A DNA stretch of 64,000 nucleotides, taken from the NCBI RefSeq assembly GCF_000281045.1, contig NW_008246070.1, positions 524,954-588,953 of the forward strand. Reading direction: 5' to 3'. A program made the translations under genes and the position numbers. The DNA comes from Saprolegnia diclina VS20. Lineage: Eukaryota; Oomycota; Saprolegniomycetes; Saprolegniales; Saprolegniaceae. Of the stretch, positions 48,448 to 60,309 are shown piece after piece (within the stretch, counting starts at the first letter, position 1; each line of letters starts with the position of its first letter). The notes under the pieces were generated by a model. That model saw nothing but the letters and a program-made list of their open reading frames with translations. It had not been told where the DNA came from and ran no database searches.

Positions 48448-48520
48448 ATGCGCTCAGTCGTTGCGACTAAATACAAACCGTCGTTCTGTAACCTCCGCGT
48501 TCGACGAGTCGAGGACGAGC

Positions 48521-51139
48521 ATGCTGCCCGCGATCCACCGCGGCAAGCCTCCGCTTGAGAAACCCAAGACCCCACTCCTTTGTAGTCCAATCGACTAGAA
48601 TCCAAAGCATGACGTGGCAGCGTAGCGCCGAGCAACCAAGAGCGAACGCTCGCCGACGAGTACTGGGACCGCATCACTGCGATCGAGCGCGAGAACGACC
48701 GCCTTCGCCACGACGTCTTGCAGCTCCAAGCCGCGCAGGTTGACGAGTCCAAGGTAGAGCGACACGGATAAATTGCGATCGCTGACGCCGGTCTCTAGCT
48801 GCATGCGCGTACGTCTGAGGCTTCCCGCGATGGTGACGCAGTCTGTCCGCAGTAGCGACCGAGTGCCATGAGCTCCACGTGGCACTGCACAACAAGGTGC
48901 AAGCCGACGCGTTCTACCAAGAGAAGGACAAGCAAAAGGCGGCGCTCATCTTTGGCGAGGTGGGCATTCGATCTCGTATCCTTGGCTTTGACGACGCTAG
49001 ATCAGATTGTGCGCCTTGGCAAGGCCGTCGAAGACGTCGTCGGCGATCTGCGCCAGCACGTGGCGGCTACCGAGCAGCGATTGACGAGTCTCGAGCGACG
49101 GCTCGGAGAACCGACGTCGACGGCGCTGGCCAATGAGGTGCGCTCGTCCTACATCTAGGCGGCAGCTCAGCGGCGAGGGGCACAGTCGGCACTGCGAGAC
49201 CACGATCGTGCCCTCGATGAGCTCAAGACACTCGTGCTCGCAACCCGCAGCGCTGTGACGCAGCTCAAGTCCGAGACCGACGCTGAGCGATGGAAGGTCG
49301 TCGCCCCACACCGAGCGTCCATGGCGCATCATCAACGACGATGATAGACGATGGAGATGGGCAGCGCGAGTAGCAACAGTAGCCACCGTGTCGACGCCAG
49401 CGCGCTCGTCGAGCTCGAAACGCGCCTCACGGGGCTCGTGGACCGCGTTGCGTCACGGGCCGCCATGGACGCGGGGGACGTCCGTCGCCACTTGGACGAA
49501 TATCGTGAAATGCAGAGTGCGACCGACGCTCGCCGCGCGAGCCAACTCGCCCAAGACATGCGGCGCCTCGCCGAGCACGTGGGCGGCCTCGAGCAGCTCC
49601 TACTGCATGAGACCAAGTCGATGACGGCCCATGTTCAGGTGCTACGATCGTATGCAAATGCGTCCTGTCCGACAACGAGTTGCGTCAGGCGATTGTCTCG
49701 GAGAGCGACATCAAATTCCGCGCCGTGGTCGACGAGCTCGGGCACGAAGTGCGGCACCGCAACGCTGCGTACGTGCAGCTCGACGACGAGCTCCGGGCGC
49801 AGGTCGCCGACTTGCGGGACGCCACGCGCGATGTCACGGCCAGCGTCCAGACGCGGCTCCGGGACCTCGAAGAGGTCTTGCCACTTGAGATTCAAGCACG
49901 GCAGAAAGGCCATGCGAGTCTAAAAAAGCGCATCGACGGTCTCACCAAGGGAACGACCAGCAGCATCGAGACCATCAAGAAGGATCTTGAGGCAAGTGTC
50001 TCGGGCGTCATTGCGCGTACGAACGCCTGCGTCGCGCACCAGATCGAGCTCGAAGCGGCGGTCGCGCGCCACGGCGACGACGCTCGGAGCGCCGTCCACA
50101 CTTTCCAGCGTGATGTGCACGGTGCCATTGCGGCCGCGCTCGAGGCGACGGCCACCGAGCATGCGCAGCGGTACGTAGCTCTCGAGTTGAGTTACATTCA
50201 TGATGAAGGACAGGCTCGTCGCCTGTATGGACGTCGTCGACACGGTCAAGGCGCTGCAAGCGACCACGGACGAGCGCTTTGAGAGTGTGCGCCAAGGATG
50301 GGCCCGCTTGGAAGCGACCACGTTGGCGCTCTTGCGTGAGCAGAACGCTGGTCAGTCGCTCGCGGTCGAGGAGCTCCATACACGCCTCTTGGCACTCCAC
50401 GCTGCCGTGGACGGGCACCGGGCGGCCGGTGTTTCGCAGCACACGGCGGCCAAGACCGAGCTGGAAGCACAGCTGCAGACAATCTCATCGGCGGTCGCGT
50501 CGTCCAGTATGAGCCAAAGAGCGGCAGTCGAGGCATTGCAGTCGCAGCTGGACGCTCTGGTGGTCAAATCTGGTGAGGACCACGCCGCCGAGCGGAATGC
50601 GCAGATGTCTGCCGTGGCCGCCGTACGAAGCGCACTCGATCGGGTCACTGAGCAGCACGCAGCGCAGTGCGAAGCGCTCCGCGAGAGCCTTGAGAGTGCT
50701 GAGAGGCAGCGACGCGACGATGTACAACGCGTTGAGAGCCACTTGGCAAGTGACGCGGATCGTGTCACCACGATTCAGGAGACGCTAGTGACCATGGCGT
50801 GGAACATTGAGCACCGCAGCATCGACGACACGGTCAGCGCAGTCCTCCACGCGTGCGTCGTCGACGTTGAAGAGAAGGCGCTTGCGGCTGCTGTCGCCGC
50901 CCACCAGCAGGTTCTGTGGCGTCCCATCTCGCTTCGTCGTCATTTGGTCGGTGTAGGATGTGCAGCTGCAGCTGCAAGTCACCCGCAACAAGATGGAGGC
51001 GATGCGCGCATCGCTGCATGCGTCGCTGCGAGACGACTACACGAACCTGCGCGCGTCCATAGCCGTCATCAACCAGACCCTCGATGGCCTCGTCGGTCGA
51101 GCGCCGCCTGTAGCGAGTGAGGAAGGATTTCTTATTTAA
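48521..51139 (+). CDS. Long coiled-coil protein of unknown function
   Basis: Ten exons (introns 48582-48625, 48754-48798, 48809-48855, 48960-49005, 49138-49185, 49297-49347, 49639-49688, 50171-50213 and 50911-50956) give 732 residues. Almost the whole chain is Ala/Glu/Gln/Arg/Leu-rich with heptad periodicity (for example VRLGKAVEDVVGDLRQHVAA and LRESLESAERQRRDDVQRVE); no other domain is visible. Acceptor choices for introns 5 and 7 are ambiguous between in-frame AGs. This composition suits a cytoskeletal, basal-body or flagellar rod protein, but nothing specific identifies it. It converges, 15 bp apart, on the small gene at 51155. Confidence 0.7.
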
Positions 51140-51154
51140 AATAATTAATACGGG

Positions 51155-51649
51155 TCAAAGCATCTTGACAGAGACAGTACGTCGCATGTTGCCGAGCGAC
51201 GACGGCGGCGGTGGGTTCGAAGATGGTCGTACCGATCGCATCTGAGGGTCTGTGATGGCGCGCGGCAGGTTGTGCGCGGCCATCGGGTCACGAGGAGGCG
51301 TGATTGCCACGTACCAGCCCCACTGCGGCGACGCATTGTGCAACGCCGCCTTGTGCTCGTCGGCCTCGGCCGCCAGCGCCGCCTCGGATTCTTCGGTAGC
51401 TGTATCGTCAACGTGCAGCGACTGCATTTGCGACGCGAGCTCGTCCTTGTCGGCCTCGTTCACGTGCGAGTCGCACCAGCTGACCACATGCTCGAGCCGC
51501 GGCTCGGACGCGCGCAGGTATGTGACGATCGAGACGGCGGTCGCGGCGGCGGCTGCGGCTGTGGCTGCGATCGGGTGCTCTTTGAGCCACTTCAAGCCCG
51601 ACGACACCTCGGTGCCGGACGGGAAGAAGCCGTACGTCGGGTCGGCCAT
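51155..51649 (-). CDS. Small membrane-anchored protein of unknown function
   Basis: Intronless, 164 residues from ATG 51649 (MADPTYGFF). One Ala-rich hydrophobic segment (HPIAATAAAAAATAVSIVTYL, about residues 24-44) is the only feature, followed by an acidic, polar region and a Ser/Pro-rich basic tail. No family recognised. The Ala-rich segment with flanking charges could be a membrane anchor or a mitochondrial signal-anchor. Confidence 0.55.
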   Translation of the reverse strand: MADPTYGFFPSGTEVSSGLKWLKEHPIAATAAAAAATAVSIVTYLRASEPRLEHVVSWCDSHVNEADKDELASQMQSLHVDDTATEESEAALAAEADEHKAALHNASPQWGWYVAITPPRDPMAAHNLPRAITDPQMRSVRPSSNPPPPSSLGNMRRTVSVKML

Positions 51650-52215
51650 CGGTCTCAAGTTTGGAAATGAAACTCAAGAACAGCTGGACAAGTCCCTGTT
51701 GCAGGAAATAGTGTACGTCCCCACGTTGAAGTGCTTGGACAGAAGCTTATGGAACGCGCGCTTGACCTTGACCGATGACGTAGTGTGGGTCCGCACAAGA
51801 GTTGGCTCGTTAGTAGCCTCTCGCACGAGAGAGTGCCACGTCGTCGTTTTCGCGGCTGCGATCCCGGCTTCCTTCCACGCTTTCAGTCGTACAGTGTAGA
51901 CCCGAGCCAAACAAGCCGTTTCCTCCTGCCATTGCGCCAGTTGGCCACTGCATGGAGTGCGCTCGCCGCCTTGTTGTCGATGCGCCGAGGACGACAAGCG
52001 CGCTGTCCGACGAGTAACTCGAGCGTCCACGCCGAGATTCGTCTATTGCCACACTATTTCCGTATCAACGTGATGTTCGCAAGCCGAACGCCGTCGCTGA
52101 CGCGCGCCGCGTATCGACAGACCTCGCGTCTGATTGGCGGCCGAACGGTCGTTTCGATTTGGACGGCAACTTCAAGTTGAAGTGGCGCAAGATCGGCGGA
52201 CTTCGAATTCGAACC
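51650..52215. other. Intergenic, divergent promoter of mitochondrial carrier gene
   Basis: No gene seen. A TGATTGGCGG box at 52131-52140 lies 76 bp upstream of the carrier start, matching the CCAAT element of other divergent regions. Confidence 0.5.
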
Positions 52216-53357
52216 ATGGACGCGTCGGACCCGGGACGCGTGCGCTTAGCCGCCGGCGCCGTTGGCTCGACGCTCGCGGAGCTCTCGACGCTGCCCATGG
52301 ACTTTGCCAAGGTCCAGCTGCAGACCGCCGGCCAAGGCAAGTCGTTGGGTACTTGCGCTGCGATACTCCGTGCGGGGTGGGACGACATGGAGGGCGATAG
52401 GCCTGCTGACGACGCTACGCGACGCCGTGACCCGTGATGGCCCCCGTGTGCTCTGGCGCGGCGCCGTGCCGGCCGTGACGCGCCAAGTGGCGTACTACAG
52501 CGTCTCGATGGGGCTCTACACGCCGCTTCGCGACTGGCAGGGCCCTGCCCAGACCGGCTATGCCGATAAGATCTTGGCCGGCGGCATAGCTGGCGCGATC
52601 GGAATCAGCATGGCGAATCCGTACGCACCATTGTCACGCGAGGCGAGGCGTGAGTGGTAATGTAGGCTCGACGTCGTCAAGGTGATGCTACAGGTACTAC
52701 TCATGCACGTCTCTCTCGTACTAGTAAGCGGACGGCGCAGGCCGACCGCACGTCCCATGGAAACGCGCGGTACACGGGTATGCTGGACGCCGGGCGCGCG
52801 CTGTTTGCACAGGAAGGTGCCCGGGGCTTCTTCCGCGTACTACGTTCCATCGACCACCGCCTCGTATCCTCCTCGTTCTAGGGTGTTGTGCCCAATATGC
52901 AGCGCTGCTTCATCGTCAACGGCATGGAATTTGGCACGTACGACCAGTGGTATGGAGTCGACTCGATTCGAATCCGCTGACGACGCTCGATTCTTAGCAA
53001 GTCGTATCTTGTCGAATCTGGCGTCTCGGGTCTCGGGGCCACCGTGGGTGCGAGTCTTGTGGCAGGGTTCGCGGGTGCCCTCGCCTCGAGCCCGTGCGTA
53101 CACTACGATTGCGATTCTCGACATGCAATGCTTCTTCTAGTTTGGATGTGGTCAAGACGACGCTCATGTCCCAACCGCCCGATCGCCGCCGGTCGCTCGG
53201 CGTCCTTCAGTGTGCGCAGACCATTGCGCGCACCCAGGGCCTCCGCGCGTTCTACAAGGGCTTTGTGCCCTACTGGCTGCGCGAGGCGCCGTGGTGCTGC
53301 ATTTTCTTCCTTACGTTTGAAGCGACGCGCTCGGCCTTGCTCCGTCCTAGTTCATAG
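52216..53357 (+). CDS. Mitochondrial carrier family protein (UCP/dicarboxylate-type)
   Basis: Seven exons (introns 52349-52400, 52621-52665, 52694-52740, 52837-52881, 52950-52997 and 53094-53140) give 285 residues, the normal carrier length. Three repeats carry signature motifs PMDFAKVQLQ, PLDVVKVMLQ and PLDVVKTTLM (PxD/ExxK/R), each with the following GxxxxxRxxGxxxxxRG-type helix. The order and the repeat-1 sequence resemble uncoupling protein and dicarboxylate/oxoglutarate carriers. It exchanges an anion across the inner mitochondrial membrane; the exact substrate cannot be read from sequence. Stop codon lies 8 bp from that of the next gene on the other strand. Confidence 0.88.
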
Positions 53358-53364
53358 ACTCTTT

Positions 53365-56300
53365 TTATGGGTTTGTCGTGTCGTCGTCGTCAACGGGCCC
53401 GAACGATGCGGCATCGTCGCTGTAGAGAGACGGTGGGGCGTTGGCCCACTGCCCGACGCAGCCGCGTGCGAGGATCGTGTCCCGGAGGCGGTCGCGCAGC
53501 ATGCGGTTCAGCGACATACTCGCGGCAGGCAGCGCGTACAAGGCCGACTCGGGCGGCGTGCCCATGGCAGCGTGCGACATGAGCCGCGCGAGCAGATCGT
53601 CGCCCATCGCGCCATAGACCTAGTCCTCGATACATTGATAGTTTTCGAAACTCGAAAACCACCTTTTGCGCCAGGGGCATGACCGAGATGAGCATGTGCA
53701 CCATCGTGTCGAGCTGCTGCGTGAGCGACGCGCGCTTCTTGGTCATGACTGCGACCTGCTGGACCGCTTCCTCTTTCTCGAGCAAAATTGCATTTAGTCG
53801 GTCCACAAGCTCCGAGAGTTGCAGCCGAAGATGGTCGCGGTCCTAGCACCACCGCGCGTCAGTATCTTGCTTTCATTCGTCGATCGCACGAGCTCGACGC
53901 GGCGGAGACGTGTCTTGGCATCGACGGTCGCCTTCGTTAGCATCTGAACGTCGTCTCGTAAGCGTTGCACGAGCAGTGTCGCAGCGTCGATCGCAGGTCC
54001 GTCAAGTGCAGTCTACGAGGCATTGCCAATTTCGCCCACGTACGAGTCTAGCGCAGGCGCGTACGTCATCAGTGTCATGAGGCGGCAACGAGACGTCGGT
54101 CGGCCTCGCGGTCGCTTCCTACAGCTGCATTGTCCATTGCTCGGAAGTATAGGATGCGCCGTACGACCACGAGGCGAGCCGTCCACCGCGCAGAAGGCGA
54201 GAGCTCCAAGAGGTGCTTGACCAGTCGCTGCACATCGTGGCGTCCGATGCGCTGCATTACTGTCTCGAGCACGCTCTCGTTGATCGACAAGAGCAGGTGG
54301 TGCACTTGGTCGGGCGTGCACAGGGCGGCGTGCGGCGCGATCGCTTCCAAAAGCGTTGTGCCCGTGGCCACGTAGTAGCTACGTCCATGGTTCTTCCTCT
54401 GTCACCTTGTGCAGTCATTTGTACATGGTGCAGCCCAGCTGCCACATGTCGGTCGCGGCAGTCGGTATCGGCGTCTCGCCTTGGAGGTACGCCGCCGCCA
54501 TCTCGGGCGCACAGTACAATACGTTCTGGGTCGGAAAGACGAGCCACGATGCAATGGCTTGGCCGATGAAGACGCTGTGCGGCGCCGGGTGCAGCATATA
54601 CGTGTCCTCGACCGGTGCTTGCACGACGGTCGCCGGGCACTAGAACAGCACGTAAGTACTAGGAAGCTCAGCGGGATGCCTACAATGTTGCCGTGCACGA
54701 CACGCGCCACCTCGTGCCAATGAAGCAGCACCGCTGCCACGGACGCGAGAAGACTTCGGGGGTCCACTGCACCGCTCGTGGCCACGGTCGCGCGCGGGGT
54801 CGACGTGACGAGCCCGAATTCAAGTGTCCGCGACGCACCCCTACCCCTGTATCAAGTTGAGACTTGTCAAAGGCGCCGTACGCTGGGAGGCGGATGCGGC
54901 GACGCGCGTTCTCAAAGGTGTCGCGAAGCGCTGGCACGGCCACGCCGTTTGGTGCCTACGCGCGTGGTGAGACGCCAGCTCGCACCAACAAGAGAGCACC
55001 GGCGTCGCCAGCAGCGCCGTGTAGAGCCCAATCAAATGGCGGTGGATCGCGCTCGACGAACAGTACTGCAGACGCACGTCGTCATGGCCGTCGACAGCTT
55101 CGTCGATGGCCGAGAAGCACACGTCATGTTCTCCCTGCGGCCCGTGGGAGAACAATGTCGTTGCAAACTCAGTGACGGCGCGGTCAGAAATGCGATAGCG
55201 CTGACGGTACGACGCGCCGCCAGCGAGGAGCCGGTAGGCGTGCGCGGACGGAATCGACGGGTTCTCAATCAAGTAGTGCACCGGCAGCTTCATGGCCTAC
55301 GCACGATAGACAGTACAACATTGTCATTCGGAGTACTAAGTACGTGGTCGGTGACTTGGGAGGCCGACGGGTCCGCATCAAAGACGATGCTGATCATGTC
55401 GACGGACACGTGGCGGTTTGCGGCGAGGTAGTGCAGCGGCGTCTTGCCTCGCTACGTATGCGCCGTTGCCCATCGATACAACTCGATCAACTCGTTCTAC
55501 TTGGTCGACGACACTTGTGATCGCGCGCGCATGGTCGAGGAAGAGCCACACGAGGTCGACCGAGATGCTCGGATGGCTGCACGCATAGTGGAACGGCGTA
55601 CACCCGTACTAGTTGCGATGCATCACACCACAAGCCATTGCGTGGCAAGTACCTTGTCGAGTGCGGTCGCGGCGTCCGGGTGCAGATCGTAGATGGCGCG
55701 GATCATCTCTGGTGAGCTCGACGGGTTCATGCACGCAATGTGCAAGCTCGTGGATGCCTCCTACGTCGTCGGTTGTTGGACGCGTGCTATTGATTCGGTG
55801 TAGGCGCTACGTCGTCGAGCCAGAGCAAACTCGTCGGCACGCTCGTCGCAACAGCCGCATATTCAACGACGAGCTTCATCGCGAGCGCTTCGTTGCTGCA
55901 GAGCAGATGCAATGACGACTGGCCATGCTAGAGCCAACAGTGTAGTGCAAAATACGCTAGCGAGAACGTACGCCGTCCACGACATCGACGGCACCAGGAA
56001 ACGCATGCAGGAGCTGCCGCAGCGCCGCCGCCGTCACCTTCGGGTTGGCGACCGCCCGGTGCAGCGGTAGCTGTCCATGCTAGGTATGTATCAAGTTGAT
56101 ATAGTCAACCAAGAAATAAGTCCTACCATGTCACTGTGCTGTGCGGCATTCACGTCCAGCGACAAGAGCAGCTGGAGCAATTGGCTCTCAATGTGGGTCG
56201 GGTGCGCTGCAACCATGTGCAAAATGGTGCGTCCCATCTATCCAAGTACTTGAGGAATGACGAGCGAGAGCAGGACGGGTACGCTGTCGACGACGGACGT

Positions 56301-57125
56301 CGTCTCGGGGGCTAGCGAGAGCACGGTCGCGCAGAGTTCAAACTCACACTCGGGTCGCAGGAGAACGCAGTGCAACGGCGTGCGGCCCTCCTAAACCGCC
56401 GTAAGTGTCCGCCATCACATCCTACTGCGTACGTGATTGCGCAGCGAAAAGGTCTCGTAGTTGTGCAGCATCATGGTCATGTCGATCGTCTGGCTCGAGT
56501 TCAAGCACAGATAGTGCACCGGGAGGCACGACTCTTTGTCGCACATGGCCGCTGAAACGGGAAACGCGACGACGAGCACTTGAATCGCACGCACGGTCAC
56601 GGACGGGTTCATGCAGAGGTAGTGCAATGGCGCCCGACCGCGCTACGCACTGCATGAGTACACAGCGCGAGACGTAGCCGCACCTTATCCATGTAGGCGA
56701 CACCTTCGGGATATTCGTGCACACAGTGCTGTAAGAGCTCAAGCGCCGCTCCGATCTGCGGCCACTGGCAAAGATGGTGCAAGAGCACCGTATCGTCCTA
56801 CGGAGCTGCATGAGGTGCAGCGCGATGATGAATGTACCTGAAGCGGGGACGCGACAAGCTTTGGGTGCGTGGTCACGGCTTGCATGGCCAAGGCGGCGTC
56901 CTTTTCGTCCAGCGCCCGGTGCAGAAGCGCGACGACGTCGGGCTTGCAGTCTTTGATGTGATACGTCGTCGTGGGCGCTCCAGTTGCACTTGAATTGGGC
57001 TCGGGCGTCGACGCGCGGCGCGATCGAAACTGCGTGATCTTGAGGCCGCCCCATGGCCGCGCCGCTTTGGGCGTCAACAGAGTCGCGTCGTCTTCGACCA
57101 TCTCGACGGGCGCGCTTGCCTCCAT
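53365..57125 (-). CDS. Ankyrin-repeat / degenerate kinase-domain / coiled-coil protein
   Basis: Eighteen exons (introns complement 53620-53662, 53843-53889, 54013-54122, 54379-54424, 54640-54683, 54841-54881, 54956-54999, 55297-55343, 55452-55500, 55609-55652, 55761-55810, 55928-55971, 56080-56126, 56238-56282, 56391-56432, 56643-56683, 56798-56837) give 978 residues. About ten ankyrin-like repeats with the pattern PLHxLCxNPS fill the N-terminal half. A kinase fold follows: VARVVHGNI in place of HRD, no DFG found, YCAPEMA, then DMWQLGCTIYYVATG. The catalytic Asp and metal-binding Asp look missing, so it is probably a pseudokinase. A C-terminal coiled coil (LEKEEAVQQVAVMTKKR) ends the chain. 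Likely signalling scaffold; target unknown. Confidence 0.78.
56088..56102. repeat. Near-copy of GTATCAAGTTGATAC in intron of ankyrin-kinase gene
   Basis: Fourteen of 15 bases match (final C is T). It lies inside the intron at 56080-56126. Another 14/15 copy (54849-54863) is in the intron at 54841-54881 of the same gene. Confidence 0.65.
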
Positions 57126-57260
57126 CGTCGCCTTGGCAAGTGAAGCTTCGATATCGAGCAAGTGCAATCTCGAAGACGTCGTTTTGATTGGCTATGGTTT
57201 GGATATGGTGGGCGTTGATTGGGCCGACCGTTGGCGACCGCTCAGGATCAGCGACCGCCG

Positions 57261-57725
57261 ATGCTCGTCCTCAAGCGGTGGCTCCATGTGTGGTACCTCG
57301 GGACTATTGTCGAGGCGCTCGACGATGACATGGTTCTCGTGCATGTCCAAGGCGACAGCATCGAGAAGGATGTCCCGATGCCCAGGACGGCGCTGCTGCC
57401 ACAAGAGTGCATCGTCGCGCCGCCCCCTCGAGGCTGGTTTGCCCAGGTCTCCGCGCCCACATCCGCTGGCTGCTGAACGACAAGAGCGTAGCGCAATGAC
57501 ATCGTCTACGTCTACGTAGCTGACTCGTCTTGCGCTCCCACGCTTCGAGAGCACGGGCTTCTTCTCGTGGGTACGGTCATCGAGCGTATTCCCCAGCACG
57601 ACGCCGCGCTTCTCGATGTTCTTCTGCCAGGACCCAACAACGTGCGCCGGTGCCAGCTTGGACTTGGCTTTGTATATAGTGGGAATGTACCGCTCTCAGA
57701 ACTGATCGGCGTCTGTCATTCGTAG
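57261..57725 (+). CDS. Small two-exon gene of unknown function (tentative)
   Basis: Joining 57261-57446 to 57492-57725 across a 45-bp GT..TAG intron (57447-57491) gives a 139-residue frame beginning MLVLKRWLHVWYLGTIVEAL and ending VPLSELIGVCHS. The first part reads like a short beta-rich (Tudor/chromo-like) module, which is only an impression. No family recognised; it would share a short divergent promoter with the ankyrin-pseudokinase gene, including two TGATTGG boxes near 57185 and 57211. Confidence 0.42.
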
Positions 57726-58771
57726 CTCGGCCCTATTACACTCGACACCTTCCAAGCGACGCGCGAGCGGCTGGAGCAGCTTCCGCACCACGCCACACCC
57801 GACGCTTTCCAGCACACTTGATGAGCAGCGAGTTGAGTGGCTAAAGACCAAGCGTAATATTGTCTCCATGTTAACGCGAAAGCATCGAGTTGATGCGAAA
57901 GCAGCCAACTCGAGTCGACGAGACGCACGCAAGTACCGGAAGATTGGGATCGGCCGCCAAGGGCACTGCATGTGACGCGGCGTCTTCTCAGACCGCTGGC
58001 GTTGCCACGCGGCCAGAGGCCCAGGGCGTGCATCCCGCATGCGGGCTCTGGCCCAAGCTCGTCATTTCATTGATTCTCTGGGACGGCCGGGCCCGGCGCG
58101 AGCTATTTGTAAACATTGCCGTTTACAAATGCCGTCGCCAAGGCATTTGTAAACAGTGCCCCTTGTCACTCCAGAGTGGATGCAAGATCCAACGGAATTC
58201 CGAAAAGATACCTTTGCGCTTGAACTTGCGCGGCGGCGTCGGCATCGACCGTCGTCGTCGTCGTCGTGGGCTCGACCGACCAAACGACCTGCAAAGACAC
58301 GCACGGCTGTTGTCGGCCACTGGAATATTCAGTGGTCAGTGGCCGCCACAAGCAACCGTGGCTTTTATTCGTGGCGGTGCCGGCCACGTGGCTCGGACTT
58401 CGTTTATCGTCCTGCACCTGCTTGAGGAGCCTCTCAACGTGCGCGGAACCCATGACGCAAGGCAAGGACGTCGGCTGGGTGGGACACGAGCCCTCCATGC
58501 CAATCGTAGCGCGCATTCCAGCAAGTTCAAGTCCCAACGCGCGCCAGCTGGCGCGACGCACAAATCGCCTTCCGGAATCCGCTCCGGAAAATGACCTGCA
58601 TACAAATCGATAGACAATCACACGAGCGCTGGCTTGTAAACATCCGAAAATGACCGAATTGAACATAGAATGGCCTTGTTTCAGACCTGAAGCTAGGGTC
58701 CGCCTGTGCCCACCGTGTTTTTGCAGCGGTTTTGACCACAAGATGGCGTCGGTCAGTTTTCATTTCGCAGC
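57726..58771. other. Long intergenic region upstream of phenylalanine hydroxylase
   Basis: 1,046 bp, the longest gene-free stretch. It holds a TGTAAAC cluster (58105-58154, plus 58635-58642), and a CGTCGT run near 58248-58268. A minus-strand open frame of about 190 codons at 58166-58741 lacks an ATG at its left end and does not look like protein. Confidence 0.5.
58105..58154. repeat. Three-arm inverted repeat built on ATTTGTAAAC
   Basis: ATTTGTAAAC (58105-58114), its reverse complement (58121-58130) and a third copy (58145-58154). The middle and last arms extend to a perfect 13-bp inverted repeat (58121-58133 and 58142-58154). The middle arm can pair with either neighbour. Confidence 0.75.
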
Positions 58772-60243
58772 ATGTTCCGCAACACGGTGACCAAGGCCGC
58801 TCGCCTCGTGGCCCGCCAGCCCGCGCGCCTGACCGCTCTGACGGCGCTGCCCCGCGCAATGACCTTGCGCCAGCAGGCGCCGGCCATGGCCTTCCTTGGC
58901 CGCCACTTTGCGACCGCGACGCCCGTGGCGTCGACGACGACGCATGTCAACAAGCCCAAGACGTCGCTCATGCTCGAAGTTGGCGACAACCCGGGCTCGC
59001 TCCAGGACGTGCTCAAGTTCTTCTGGAAGCATGACATCAACATGACGCGCATCGAGTCGCGCCCGACCAAGGGCTCGTCGCCCGACTATTCGTTCTTCAT
59101 CGACTTTGACGGGCGTCCGGGTGACGACGGCGTCGACGCACTTCTTGACGACCTCAAGCGCCACTGCAAGAGCATGATGATCCTCAACGAGAAGAAGGGT
59201 ACGTCTCGCCCATGTTGCATGACTATGACCGCTCATATGTATGCTATATAGTGCCGTGGTTCCCGCGCAAGATTGCGGACTTGGACATGTCGGTGGCGCA
59301 GACGCTGGACGCCGGCGACGAGCTCGAGTGCGACCACCCGGGCTTCAACGACAAGGTGTACCGCGCCCGCCGCGACCAGCTCACGGAAGTCGCGCTCAAC
59401 TTTCGCCAAGGCCAGGAGATCCCGCGCATTGAATACACGCCGGACGAAATCAAGACATGGGGCCTCGTGTACGAGCGCATGCAAGACCTCTGGGGCAAGT
59501 ACGCGTGCGACGAGTTCAAGTACATTCTGCCGCTCCTCGAGACCAACTGCGGGTACGCGGTCGACAACATTCCCCAGGCCCAAGACATTTCCAACTTTCT
59601 CAAGGAGTGCACGGGCTTCACGCTGCGCCCGGTGACCGGTCTTCTCTCGTCGCGCGACTTTCTGAACGGCCTTGCGTTCCGCGTCTTCTTCTCGACGCAG
59701 TACCTCCGCCACCACACGATGCCGCTCTACACGCCCGAGCCCGACATTTGCCACGAGCTCATGGGCCACGCGCCCATGTTTGCGGACCCGGCGTTCGCCG
59801 ACTTTTCGCACGAGATTGGTCTTGCATCGCTCGGTGCCTCGGACGAGGAGATTGAGCGCCTCGCGACGTGCTACTGGTTCTCGGTCGAGTTTGGCGTGTG
59901 CATGCAGCACGGCGAGAAGAAGGCGTATGGCGCCGGCCTCCTCTCGAGCTTTGGCGAGCTCGAGTACTCGTGCTCGCCGAGTCGCCCGGCGGGTGGCGAA
60001 GACGTCTTTCCCGAGTACCGCCCGTGGGACCCGTACCAGGCGGCCAAGCAAAAGTACCCGATCACGACGTACCAGCCCGTGTACTATGTGGCCGAGAGCC
60101 TCACGGACGCCAAGGAGCGCATGCGCGAGTTCTGCGAGGACATGAAGAAGCCGTTCCACGCGCGCTACAACCCGTACCAGCAGACCATCTCGGTCGACCG
60201 CGCCGTGCTCTGCGACTCGAAGAACCAAAAGGCGTGCAAGTAG
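58772..60243 (+). CDS. PAH: Phenylalanine-4-hydroxylase (ACT plus biopterin-dependent hydroxylase)
   Basis: Two exons (intron 59199-59251) give 472 residues. An N-terminal Arg/Ala-rich stretch (about 1-50) looks like a mitochondrial presequence. An ACT regulatory domain ([20 protein letters not shown]) is followed by the catalytic domain with the iron ligands in [12 protein letters not shown] (two His) and the conserved Glu in [10 protein letters not shown]. Other landmarks are [14 protein letters not shown] and SSFGELEYS. It converts phenylalanine to tyrosine using tetrahydrobiopterin. Oomycete members may prefer another pterin or may also hydroxylate tryptophan; not decidable here. Length is normal for eukaryotic PAH plus presequence. 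Confidence 0.93.
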
Positions 60244-60309
60244 ATTTGTTTCCTAGTTAGACCGTGTATTGTACTCAATCTTGAACCTCTTCGTCCCCAT
60301 TTTCGCGTC

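Noticed and set aside
49138-49158. 21-bp intron in the coiled-coil gene
   Set aside because: GT..TAG and in phase, but too short for known oomycete splicing; the 48-bp alternative (49138-49185) also keeps frame.
58166-58741. 191-codon minus-strand frame upstream of PAH
   Set aside because: Begins with TTG, not ATG; composition not protein-like; overlaps other frames of equal quality.
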